42,398 nt of DNA from Fidelibacterota bacterium (GTDB lineage Bacteria > Marinisomatota > Marinisomatia > Marinisomatales > UBA1611): positions 1 to 42,398 of the forward strand of contig PBAR01000041.1 of the NCBI GenBank assembly GCA_002718285.1, given 5' to 3'. Shown here one piece after another: positions 1-6,801 of this stretch (positions within the stretch are counted from its first letter, which is position 1; each line of letters starts with the position of its first letter). The translations under genes and the position numbers were made by a program. The notes under the pieces were generated by a model. That model was not told the DNA's origin and searched no databases. It worked only from the letters and a program-made list of their open reading frames with translations.

Positions 1-153
1 ATCCATAACTTCTAGCATTTCATCCTTGGTTGAATTTGTTCCAGAAGGAATTACAAAATTTTTCTTAGGGTAAATGCATTCAGCATTTATATTATTCATA
101 ATTAATAAGGGTGCTATAGACAGTGAGAAAATTATTGTCTTTAAGTTTTTCAT
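1..153 (-). CDS. Secreted protein, N-terminal part only (cut by window edge)
   Basis: A reading frame opens at an ATG at 153 on the minus strand and runs without a stop to base 1, giving 51 residues. A strong Shine-Dalgarno site (AGGAG) lies just upstream. Residues 1 to about 24 look like a Sec signal peptide: a short Lys start, a hydrophobic core and a NINA-type end before Glu-Cys. The mature part begins ECIYPKK and continues with a PSGTNSTKDEM stretch, a pattern I associate with small uncharacterised gammaproteobacterial secreted proteins of the form 'P.G..T.EEM'. Function is unknown. The gene is divergent from the regulator-like gene at 223, and the two starts are 69 bp apart. The start is well supported; the identity is not. 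Confidence 0.7.
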   Translation of the reverse strand, partial: MKNLKTIIFSLSIAPLLIMNNINAECIYPKKNFVIPSGTNSTKDEMLEVMD

Positions 154-202
154 TTCTTCTCCTAAACTTCTTATGTTCTTATTATTATTGTAATGTATAG
201 AT

Positions 203-210
203 ATTATAAT
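203..210. promoter_or_regulatory. Self-complementary -10 element, possible bidirectional promoter
   Basis: ATTATAAT is its own reverse complement, so it offers TATAAT on the plus strand (205-210) and on the minus strand (208-203). Transcription leftwards would give a leader of roughly 40 nt with a good ribosome site for the secreted protein starting at 153. Transcription rightwards would start about 6 nt before the ATG at 223, almost leaderless, which fits the missing Shine-Dalgarno there. The -35 regions are poor on both sides. The element also lies inside a 7-bp inverted repeat, ATATTAT (201-207) and ATAATAT (215-221), which could be an operator. Confidence 0.4.
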
Positions 211-222
211 TAGCATAATATT

Positions 223-786
223 ATGAATAAAGTAGTAAAGATAAAAAAAGAAAAGTCATTAGAAGAGGCAATAGAAAACGCTTCAATAAATTTTACTTCA
301 CTTGATCAAGGCATCGATATTCTAGCTTTCTCAGCAGCAATAAGAGCTTTGGGCCTTTCTAATAGAGATCTTCAGCCAAAAAAGTTGTCTAATTTTATTC
401 GCTCTGGCTATCTTCAGATACAATTAATCTGTTCGATAATCTTATATCAGTTCAAAGGTCATAAAGGAATAGGTAGAGATGAATTATATGACTCTATTTG
501 TGAGGTCTTCCCATTGACTACATACGCAAATTATAGAAAGATTTTGCGAATAGGTGTCGATAACGAGATATTTGTGAGGACAAGGAGTAAAGAGGATTCA
601 AGGAGAACTCTTTATAGCCTTTCTGATGATATGCTTGAACCTTTATGTCAATATTTTCTCAGTATTTTAGGTGATTTTGGAAATTTATATTCAGGGGTTA
701 TCTCAGAAAGTGTTTCAAATGAAGGCATCTTCAAGCTTTTATCAAGAATTACAGATAATGCTAAGATAAAAAACAGAAAAGTCTAA
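223..786 (+). CDS. Winged-helix-like (MarR-type) DNA-binding protein, putative regulator
   Basis: This is a 187-residue cytoplasmic protein with no signal peptide. The middle and C-terminal half resembles a winged-helix domain. A helical stretch at about 75-115 is followed by a short segment with the order 'NEIFVRTRSKEDSRRTLYSLSDDML' broken as residues NEIFVR, SKEDSRR, YSLSDD. This mimics the MarR wing (hydrophobic strand, charged turn with D-R-R, then Y-x-L-S/T). The N-terminal 50 residues are polar and unassigned. It sits directly upstream of the polysaccharide leader and YjbE-like gene, so a role in controlling them is plausible but only inferred. There is no clear ribosome site; the ATG lies about 12 nt after a TATAAT. 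I do not recognise a named family, and a MarR-like fold is the best reading. Confidence 0.55.
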   Translation: MNKVVKIKKEKSLEEAIENASINFTSLDQGIDILAFSAAIRALGLSNRDLQPKKLSNFIRSGYLQIQLICSIILYQFKGHKGIGRDELYDSICEVFPLTTYANYRKILRIGVDNEIFVRTRSKEDSRRTLYSLSDDMLEPLCQYFLSILGDFGNLYSGVISESVSNEGIFKLLSRITDNAKIKNRKV

Positions 787-878
787 ATAACGATTTACTA
801 GATGAATAGAGATATAAATTTAACCTATTTACACAAATAAACCTTTGACATTAGCTATAAATCTAATAGACTTTTCTG
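774..878. repeat. 12-bp inverted repeat bracketing the leader of the YjbE-like gene
   Basis: CAGAAAAGTCTA (774-785, the last codons of the regulator-like gene) is the exact reverse complement of TAGACTTTTCTG (867-878). The arms are 81 bp apart. The right arm overlaps the suggested -10 element at 867-872 and the left half of the local hairpin at 870-888, so the two pairings exclude each other in an RNA that reads through from the upstream gene. Confidence 0.5.
845..872 (+). promoter_or_regulatory. Putative sigma-70 promoter for the YjbE-like gene
   Basis: A perfect TTGACA lies at 845-850 and TAGACT at 867-872, with a 16-bp spacer. The -10 matches the consensus at four of six positions. The start of transcription would fall near 879, giving a leader of about 145 nt before the ATG at 1024. 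No other TTGACA occurs in this intergenic region. This is read from sequence only. Confidence 0.4.
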
Positions 879-888
879 ACTGAAAAGT
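870..888 (+). other. Leader hairpin, 7-bp stem
   Basis: ACTTTTC (870-876) pairs exactly with GAAAAGT (882-888) around the five-base loop TGACT. It lies at the start of the predicted leader of the YjbE-like gene and has no following T run, so it is not a classical terminator. GAAAAGT also occurs at 776-782, so the upstream copy can compete for the same partner. Smaller hairpins follow, for example CTCT/AGAG at 907-919. Confidence 0.4.
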
Positions 889-942
889 GATTGCGAGCAT
901 GACAAGCTCTTAAACAGAGTTCTACTTAAGCTTGAAATTCAC

Positions 943-969
943 ACTGTAAAACTGTAATTTAATTACAGT
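943..969. promoter_or_regulatory. Operator-like repeat with half-site ACTGTAA
   Basis: The half-site ACTGTAA occurs at 943-949 and 951-957 in the same direction and as its complement TTACAGT at 963-969. The last two form a perfect 9-bp palindrome with one central base (951-969). This could bind a dimeric regulator or fold as an RNA hairpin in the leader. It lies 54 bp before the start codon of the YjbE-like gene. No known regulator site is recognised. Confidence 0.4.
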
Positions 970-1023
970 AAACGAAATAACTGCGCTTACTAGCTCACAT
1001 TAAATAGTGAAGGTGAAATAATT

Positions 1024-1527
1024 ATGGATTTATTTAGAAAAATAACTACGTACTTTACTGTTCTTGTTTTTACACTAACAGGGGCACCACTTACAATCCA
1101 AGCATCTGAAGGAGATAAAGATGCAGGATCTTTTGATGATGATGAGACTACTGCAGATGAAGCAGCAGCAGCAGCAGCAGGAGCAGCAGCAGGAGCAGCA
1201 GCCGCAGGAACTAAAGCAGCAGCAGGCGTAGCTGGGGCAGCTGGCGCAGCAGCAGCAGGAACAGGTGTATGGGTGGCAATTACGGGCTCTATCCTCGCAC
1301 TCTTTAGTGGTGGAGCAAGCGAGTTTACAACTCCATCTGGCAACCCACCAGTAACTCCTCCAACGCCAACACCGACGCCGACACCGACACCGACGCCAAC
1401 ACCGACACCGACGCCGACACCGACGCCGACACCGACGCCGACACCGACGCCAACAACAACAACTACTACTACAACTGGTACGACTACAACAACAACGACC
1501 ACTACTACTACAACTTCAACTACGTAG
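1024..1527 (+). CDS. YjbE/GfcA-like secreted Ala/Thr-rich protein with Pro-Thr repeat
   Basis: This is a 167-residue exported protein. Residues 1-27 form a signal peptide (cleavage after IQA). They are followed by an acidic stretch (29-46), an Ala/Gly-rich segment (47-85), a hydrophobic segment (about 82-100), a Pro-Thr dipeptide repeated 16 times (113-144) and a poly-Thr tail ending SxT-like. E. coli YjbE and GfcA (YmcD) are small exported proteins with the same order: signal peptide, Ala/Gly/Val-rich hydrophobic part and a tail of consecutive Thr ending near the C-terminus. The YjbH/GfcD-like gene follows directly, which strongly supports the match. E. coli YjbE is about 80 residues, so the Pro-Thr insert makes this one roughly twice as long. 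A role in exopolysaccharide production at the surface follows from the yjbEFGH and gfc operons; the mechanism is unknown. The Thr-rich tail could be O-glycosylated, which is speculation. Confidence 0.7.
   Translation: MDLFRKITTYFTVLVFTLTGAPLTIQASEGDKDAGSFDDDETTADEAAAAAAGAAAGAAAAGTKAAAGVAGAAGAAAAGTGVWVAITGSILALFSGGASEFTTPSGNPPVTPPTPTPTPTPTPTPTPTPTPTPTPTPTPTPTPTTTTTTTTGTTTTTTTTTTTTSTT
1360..1455 (+). repeat. In-frame Pro-Thr codon repeat (6-bp unit, 16 copies)
   Basis: The 96 bp encode 16 Pro-Thr pairs using mainly CCG-ACA and CCG-ACG, often alternating as a 12-bp unit. The tract is far richer in G+C and in CpG than anything around it. Unit length is a multiple of three, so slippage would change the protein length without breaking the frame. 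An ACA/ACT/ACG poly-Thr tract follows to 1524. The reverse strand stays open as a Val/Gly repeat, which I treat as an artefact of the repeat. Confidence 0.9.
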
Positions 1528-1570
1528 TAATAAGATTTAGGTAGTAATTAATACTTAGAAGTTAGGCAAT

Positions 1571-1600
1571 CTTTCTTATCTTCATATAGAGATAAAGAAG
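1571..1600 (+). other. Intergenic hairpin between the YjbE-like and YjbH-like genes
   Basis: The arms 1571-1581 (CTTTCTTATCT) and 1590-1600 (AGATAAAGAAG) pair at 9 of 11 positions around an 8-base loop. There is no T run after it, so it is not a clear terminator. In a yjbE-yjbH transcript it could protect the upstream message from 3' decay or slow polymerase, giving more of the small secreted protein than of the large outer-membrane protein. Confidence 0.3.
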
Positions 1601-1670
1601 TATTGAGAATATCAATGCTAAAGATAAATAGAATATTCTCGCCAACATTATTAGGTTATGATTTAGGTCA

Positions 1671-3869
1671 ATGAGTATATATCTCGAAAAGAATCTTATT
1701 AATTTTATAAGCATCTCTATATTAATATTATCTTTAAATATAGAGTCAAAGGCTGAAGAAACAGATCAGAATATTTCAACCAATATTAATGGATCGATAG
1801 GCTTGATTGTGAATCCTTCTGCTAGGTTTTCATCTGATGGAGAATTTATATTTGGTATTTCTTCAGAGAGTCCATATAAAAGGTTATATAGCACTGTTCA
1901 ATTCTTTCCATGGCTTGAAGCCACATTAAAATATACTGAAATTGAAAATCTAGAGTATGGCTTAGGTTTAATCGATCCAAATAATCATGTCCAAACATGG
2001 AAAGATAAAGGCGCTGATTTAAAGATTTTATTAATGGAAGAATCAGACTCAAGGCCACAACTCGCCCTAGGCTTGATGGATATTGGTGGCACAGGCGCAT
2101 TTTCAAGCGAATATATAGCAGGCTCTAAACAATTGGGCCCTATAGATCTTACTTTAGGACTCGCATGGGGAAGAATGGCAACCCGTGGTCATATAGATAA
2201 CCCGATAGGGAGAAAAGAAAGGAACTTTGAACTTGTCTATGGAGGTAAATTTCACTTTGATGACTTTTTTTCAGGAGAAAAAGCGGCTTTCTTTGGGGGG
2301 ATTGAGTACACCACACCTATAGAGGGTCTGACAATTAAGGCTGAATATGATTCAAACAATTATCAGAGGGAACTTGGATATAGGAAAGGTGTTCCAAGTC
2401 CAGATGTTGATACACCCATAAATTATGGTCTTAACTACCATATAGATATTTTTGAAAGAGACCAGCTAGATATTAGTCTAGGCGTAGTAAGAGGTAATAC
2501 AGTTTTTGCAAACTTTGTTATAGGATCTAACTTAAATAAAACTAGAGATTCACTTTTTAGAACCGGACCTCAGAAAATAGATGTTTCTGAATACCTGCCT
2601 TTTAGACAACTTGAAGATGATTGGAAAAAGTATTTAGCTGATTCCATCATGTGGCAGGTTGGAAACCAAGGTATAGTAACTCATAATCTTCATTTCAGCG
2701 ATGAAGAAGTTATTATTGAAATAAGCCAATCTAGATTTAGAAGACCTATTCAGGCTGTTGATGTGGTAAGTAGAATTTTAGCCTCAAATGCTCCAAAAAA
2801 TATAACAAAACTAACAGTTGTCAATTTGGATGTTGGGCTGGAGACGCTCACAGCTTCTGTAGATAAGGAAAAATTAATAGATAAGGTTTCTTTGGGTGAG
2901 CTAAATGAAACTGATGTTAATTTTCACCATAGGTCTTTTCCTAGGCAAGGTGACTATATTACAAGGAAGAATGATTATCTATACCCCAATTTTTATTGGC
3001 AAATAACACCTAAATTAAACGGAACGCTTCAACATCAGGCAAAATTTTATTTTTATCAACTTGAAGCACTTCTGCACACAGAATATTCCTTTAAAAAAGG
3101 GATGTATCTTTCAACGGATATTGGCTTTGATATATACAATAACTTTGAAGATTATACATATCATATTACTGATGGTGAGTTGCATCATGTTAGGCAAGAC
3201 AGAAGGCTCTATATGACTGAGGGCACAACTGGAATCAGAAGAATGGCTTTAGATAGATTTATAGATGTTAATAGAAATATTAAAGCTAAATTTTCAGTTG
3301 GCCTACTAGAATGGATGTATGGCGGTTTAGGAGGTGAAATAATTTATTTTCCTGACCAAAAAAATTGGGCAATTGGATTAGATACATACTGGGTCAAACA
3401 GAGAGAATTTGATCAAAAGTTTGGTTTTAGAGATTATCAGACTGTAACTGGTTTTCTGAGTATTTATTATGACATCCCATTCTATAATATGAGGTTTAAA
3501 GCAAGCATGGGCAAATTTTTAGGAAAAGACAAAGGCGCGCAGTTAGATCTTTCAAGAAGATTTGCTAACGGATCAAAAGTTGGCGCAATTGTCTCGCTTA
3601 CTGACTGTGATTCTGCCTGCGTCGGAGAAGGGAGTTTTAATAAATGGGTCTACTTTAGTTTGCCGATGGATTTATTTTCAACCTCTTCTGCAAGAAATTT
3701 CTCAGGATATGCTTGGTCACCATTAACAAAAGATGCAGGACAAAAAGTTGAATCAGGAAGACTTTATGATCATGTTATACATGCTAAAGATGAAGTAGAT
3801 GTTTTGAGAAGAAAACCTTGGTCTTTTAAGAAAATTCTTTCTGGTTTTAGCACCGCTATTAAAACATAA
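1671..3869 (+). CDS. YjbH/GfcD-like outer-membrane exopolysaccharide protein
   Basis: This is a 732-residue protein with a signal peptide (1-28, cleavage after SKA). It matches the YjbH/GfcD/WbfB family (DUF940), whose E. coli members are about 700 residues and are thought to be outer-membrane beta-barrel proteins needed for exopolysaccharide or group 4 capsule production. Features seen are an N-terminal GSIGLIVNPSAR region, many alternating aromatic-polar strands of about 10 residues, and a C-terminal signature SGYAWSPLTKDAGQ followed by LYD and a DEVDV stretch. An AGG sits 7 bp before the ATG. Its partner upstream is the YjbE-like gene. The lipoprotein YjbF/GfcB and the periplasmic YjbG/GfcC that usually lie between them are absent from the window. 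Family assignment is firm; the exact function is not known even in E. coli. Confidence 0.85.
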   Translation: MSIYLEKNLINFISISILILSLNIESKAEETDQNISTNINGSIGLIVNPSARFSSDGEFIFGISSESPYKRLYSTVQFFPWLEATLKYTEIENLEYGLGLIDPNNHVQTWKDKGADLKILLMEESDSRPQLALGLMDIGGTGAFSSEYIAGSKQLGPIDLTLGLAWGRMATRGHIDNPIGRKERNFELVYGGKFHFDDFFSGEKAAFFGGIEYTTPIEGLTIKAEYDSNNYQRELGYRKGVPSPDVDTPINYGLNYHIDIFERDQLDISLGVVRGNTVFANFVIGSNLNKTRDSLFRTGPQKIDVSEYLPFRQLEDDWKKYLADSIMWQVGNQGIVTHNLHFSDEEVIIEISQSRFRRPIQAVDVVSRILASNAPKNITKLTVVNLDVGLETLTASVDKEKLIDKVSLGELNETDVNFHHRSFPRQGDYITRKNDYLYPNFYWQITPKLNGTLQHQAKFYFYQLEALLHTEYSFKKGMYLSTDIGFDIYNNFEDYTYHITDGELHHVRQDRRLYMTEGTTGIRRMALDRFIDVNRNIKAKFSVGLLEWMYGGLGGEIIYFPDQKNWAIGLDTYWVKQREFDQKFGFRDYQTVTGFLSIYYDIPFYNMRFKASMGKFLGKDKGAQLDLSRRFANGSKVGAIVSLTDCDSACVGEGSFNKWVYFSLPMDLFSTSSARNFSGYAWSPLTKDAGQKVESGRLYDHVIHAKDEVDVLRRKPWSFKKILSGFSTAIKT

Positions 3870-3906
3870 AATAGAATACTGAGAATGATCTGCATAAATA
3901 TATCTT

Positions 3907-5457
3907 GTGAAAACCGAAGACTTAGATAACCTCATCGAGAATTTCAGTGATTATGAGGTTAATCAATTTGTTCACTCTGGAATTCTTGGTATCGAGAAGG
4001 AGAATTTAAGGATTTGTAAAGATACAATATCTTTACAAAAACACCCACTTTCAATTGGTTCAGCACTATGTAGCAAATACATAACAACAGATTTTTCTGA
4101 AGCCCAGATTGAATTAATAACACCGCCTTTTGAGCATCATAGTTCTGCTCTAGAGTTTCTTGATCATCTTAATGAGTTTCTCTATAAAAACATTGGGAAT
4201 GAACTGCTTTGGTGCTTTAGTATGCCGCCATATATTAAGAATGAAAATATGATTCCGATAAGCAACTATGGCACATCTAATTTGTCTAGGTTTAAAATGA
4301 CATATAGAAATGGTTTATCTCATCGTTATGGCAAGTTAATGCAGACTATTTCTGGCATTCATTATAATTATTCCTTTCCGGAGAAATTTTGGAGTTTGCT
4401 CTTATCACAAGATAATACAATTGATCAAAAGGAGTTTAAGTCAAGCTATTATTTTAGAGTTCTAAGAAATATTAAAAGATTTAACTGGCTTATTTTATAC
4501 TTATTTGGCGCATCGCCTGCAGTAACTAAAAACTTCATAGAGAAAAGCAGCATAAAGTTTAATTCATTTGGTGATTTTTATTATCTACCTTTTGCAACAT
4601 CGCTGAGAATGAGTAGAGTTGGATATCAGAACAAAAAACGCTCTCAGCTTACTTTCTCAAGCGATTCACTCAAAGCATTTATTTACGACTTAGAAAAGGC
4701 AACGAGCACAGAAAGCAAAGCTTTTTTGGATATATATAAATCATCAGGAGATATAGGTACACAGTTGAATGCTAATCTTCTGCAAATTGAAGATGAATAT
4801 TATGAAATAGCTAGACCAAAAAGTAGCTTGAAGGGTCATCAGAGGCTTAGCAATAAACTAAAAACGAATGGTATTGATTATATTGAACTTAGATCTATAG
4901 ATTTAAACCCGTTTTGTACTCATGGAATTGATATAGAAAGCACCCAGTTTATTGAAGCTTTAATTGTCTACTCTGGTTTGAAAGATAGTCCACCAATATC
5001 GCCTAGTGAATTAGAAGAAATAAAGAACAACGACTCTTTAGTTGCTTTAGAAGGTAGGAGGCCGGGTTTAATTTTGGAAAGGAAGGGTAAAAAAATATCC
5101 CTAAAGGAGTGGGCTTATTCAACTCTAGATGAAGTAGAACCAATTGCTAAAAGATTAGGTGTTGCACAAGAAATAATAGATAAATTCAAGAGCATGATTC
5201 AGCAACCAGAATCCACTCTTTCTGGACGCATCATTCATGAATTATTGGAGCAATATAAAAGCTATGAGAATATGGGCAACTATTATTCAACTTTGCATAA
5301 AGATCACTATTCAAATCTCGATGAAGAACAAAATCCATATTGGACAGATTTTGTTAAAGAAGCTGAAGATTCTTTAACAAAACAAAAAGAGATCGAAGAA
5401 GATGAAAATCAATCCTTTGATGAGTTTTTAGAAGATTATTATTTGGGCAAATCATAA
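3907..5457 (+). CDS. gshA: Glutamate-cysteine ligase
   Basis: Catalyses the ATP-dependent joining of L-glutamate and L-cysteine to gamma-glutamylcysteine, the first step of glutathione synthesis, in the cytoplasm. The length of 516 residues is close to E. coli GshA (518). Conserved blocks are visible in order: GIEKENLRI (28-36), ITTDFSEAQIE, YGTSNLSRFK...YRNGLSHRYG, MQTISGIHYNYS and LRSIDLNPF. These correspond to the metal- and substrate-binding segments of the proteobacterial GshA family. It starts with GTG at 3907, 37 bp after the YjbH-like gene, and its last 6 bp overlap the end of the convergent reductase gene. The acidic C-terminal tail (about 490-516) looks dispensable. It is a housekeeping gene inserted between surface-polysaccharide genes. 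Confidence 0.95.
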   Translation: MKTEDLDNLIENFSDYEVNQFVHSGILGIEKENLRICKDTISLQKHPLSIGSALCSKYITTDFSEAQIELITPPFEHHSSALEFLDHLNEFLYKNIGNELLWCFSMPPYIKNENMIPISNYGTSNLSRFKMTYRNGLSHRYGKLMQTISGIHYNYSFPEKFWSLLLSQDNTIDQKEFKSSYYFRVLRNIKRFNWLILYLFGASPAVTKNFIEKSSIKFNSFGDFYYLPFATSLRMSRVGYQNKKRSQLTFSSDSLKAFIYDLEKATSTESKAFLDIYKSSGDIGTQLNANLLQIEDEYYEIARPKSSLKGHQRLSNKLKTNGIDYIELRSIDLNPFCTHGIDIESTQFIEALIVYSGLKDSPPISPSELEEIKNNDSLVALEGRRPGLILERKGKKISLKEWAYSTLDEVEPIAKRLGVAQEIIDKFKSMIQQPESTLSGRIIHELLEQYKSYENMGNYYSTLHKDHYSNLDEEQNPYWTDFVKEAEDSLTKQKEIEEDENQSFDEFLEDYYLGKS

Positions 5458-6672
5458 GCTCAAATATTTATATAGATCCCTTAAATTTAAGAACCTCTCT
5501 AACTCTTTTGTATTAATTCTTATCTCTTTTTCAATGAGTTTCTTTCCAAACACAAAGTCTTGAGGAGCATTCACAGATTCTACAGCAAGTATTTGATTTT
5601 GCCTTAAAGAGATCACGGAAAAACTGTTTTCTTTTTTTGATCCAATGATTGTCAAGTCATCATAACCTTCACTCAGACCAGCTATTTGAAGTTTAGTATC
5701 GTATTGATTCGACCAAAACCAAGGAACTTGGCTATAAGCTTTCCGCTGATTTGTTATATATAAAGCAGCCGTTTTAGCTTGTTCCGCCGCATTGTGAACA
5801 GATTGTAAATTTATTTGTCTTGCATAGATTGAGTTGAAGTGATTAGAGCAATCACCAATAGCTAAAATGTTCTTGTCAGATGTTAGGCAATGTTCGTCTA
5901 CTAATATGCCATCTGAGCATTTTAAACCTATCTTTTCAGCTAACACTGAATTAGGTGTTACACCAATTGCAGCAAGTATTATATCAGCTTCAACAATGCT
6001 TTTATCGGAGCAATTTATTAAATTAGTTGTTTTGCTTGGGCTTATTTTATCGACTTGGGTGTCTAGCTTTATGGTAACTTTATTTTCATTATGTTTTTTT
6101 GAAAAAAACTCTGAAATGGGTGGCGTTGACACTCTCTTCATTAGCCTATTCTCAGCTTCTATTATTGTTGTCGCTATGTTTTTTTTTCTAGCAATTGAAG
6201 CAACCTCTAGTCCAATATATCCACCTCCAATAATACCAATACTTGTCTTATTCTTAATTTGATTTTTAAGCCTCTCGGCATGATTTATATTTTTAAGATA
6301 ATCAATTTCTATTTTTGAATGTTTGAAGATTTCTTTAAGATTCGCACCTGTTGCAAAAACTAAAAAACCATATTCAATATAATTATTTTCTCCAATTGAT
6401 ACACGCTTTTTATGCCTATCAATATCTCTAACCTTGCAGTTTCTTATAATTCTTATTTTTTGCTTTTTATAAAATGCTTCAGTTTTTAGAAATAGCTTTT
6501 CTTTTTCTAGAGAGTCATCAAGAAATTGTTTAGATAATTCAGGCCTTTCGTATGGAAGATATTTCTCATCACCTATAATAGTTATTGATTCGAGAAATTT
6601 TTTTTGACGCAAGTAGTAAGCTACCATGCCACCTGCATGTCCTGATCCTATAATAACAACGCCATTTTTCAC
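5452..6672 (-). CDS. FAD-dependent pyridine nucleotide reductase (BphA4/ferredoxin reductase type)
   Basis: This is a 406-residue cytoplasmic flavoprotein of the ferredoxin/rubredoxin-NAD(P)H reductase class. It shows an N-terminal FAD Rossmann motif GSGHAG (9-14), the family signature LPYERPELSK near residue 40, a second dinucleotide fold GGGYIG (149-154) for NAD(P)H, the FAD-binding AIGDC (271-275) and the C-terminal VPWFWSNQYDTKLQ segment (316-329) typical of BphA4- and HcaD-like reductases. It would pass electrons from NAD(P)H to a small iron-sulfur protein; no ferredoxin, rubredoxin or oxygenase gene is nearby, so the partner is unknown. It starts at an ATG at 6672, divergent from the epimerase gene at 6802, and is convergent with gshA with a 6-bp overlap. 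There is no obvious link to polysaccharide synthesis. Confidence 0.85.
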   Translation of the reverse strand: MKNGVVIIGSGHAGGMVAYYLRQKKFLESITIIGDEKYLPYERPELSKQFLDDSLEKEKLFLKTEAFYKKQKIRIIRNCKVRDIDRHKKRVSIGENNYIEYGFLVFATGANLKEIFKHSKIEIDYLKNINHAERLKNQIKNKTSIGIIGGGYIGLEVASIARKKNIATTIIEAENRLMKRVSTPPISEFFSKKHNENKVTIKLDTQVDKISPSKTTNLINCSDKSIVEADIILAAIGVTPNSVLAEKIGLKCSDGILVDEHCLTSDKNILAIGDCSNHFNSIYARQINLQSVHNAAEQAKTAALYITNQRKAYSQVPWFWSNQYDTKLQIAGLSEGYDDLTIIGSKKENSFSVISLRQNQILAVESVNAPQDFVFGKKLIEKEIRINTKELERFLNLRDLYKYLSL

Positions 6673-6720
6673 AATTATTATTTTTTTGTTAACCCAGTCA
6701 TTAATTAAATGTTAGCCAAC

Positions 6721-6769
6721 AATCTTTCGTAAGATTAAATCAGTATAAGAAAGGATATTCATCTATAAT
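6721..6769. promoter_or_regulatory. Palindrome and -10-like site in the divergent intergenic region
   Basis: AATCTT (6721-6726) and AAGATT (6731-6736) form a perfect 6-bp inverted repeat around TCGT. A TATAAT follows at 6764-6769, facing the epimerase gene and 33 bp before its ATG, but no good -35 is seen. The palindrome could be an operator shared by the two divergent genes; evidence is weak. Confidence 0.3.
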
Positions 6770-6801
6770 TAAAGCCTTAAAATTTTTATTATATAGAAAA
6801 A

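Noticed and set aside
895..930. JUMPstart-like element (AGCTCTTAAAC at 905-915)
   Set aside because: Matches 9 of 11 bases of one part of the JUMPstart consensus, but the essential ops core GGCGGTAG is absent, and short AT-rich matches are expected by chance.
990..1502. Long open frame on the minus strand over the repeat, with Val/Gly repeats
   Set aside because: It is the reverse complement of the Thr and Pro-Thr tract. The plus-strand frame has a signal peptide and the YjbE-type order, and is followed by yjbH.
5867..6262. 131-codon open frame opposite the FAD reductase
   Set aside because: It lies wholly inside a gene with clear FAD and NAD motifs, and its hydrophobic product is a by-product of the antisense frame. 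No ribosome site is visible.
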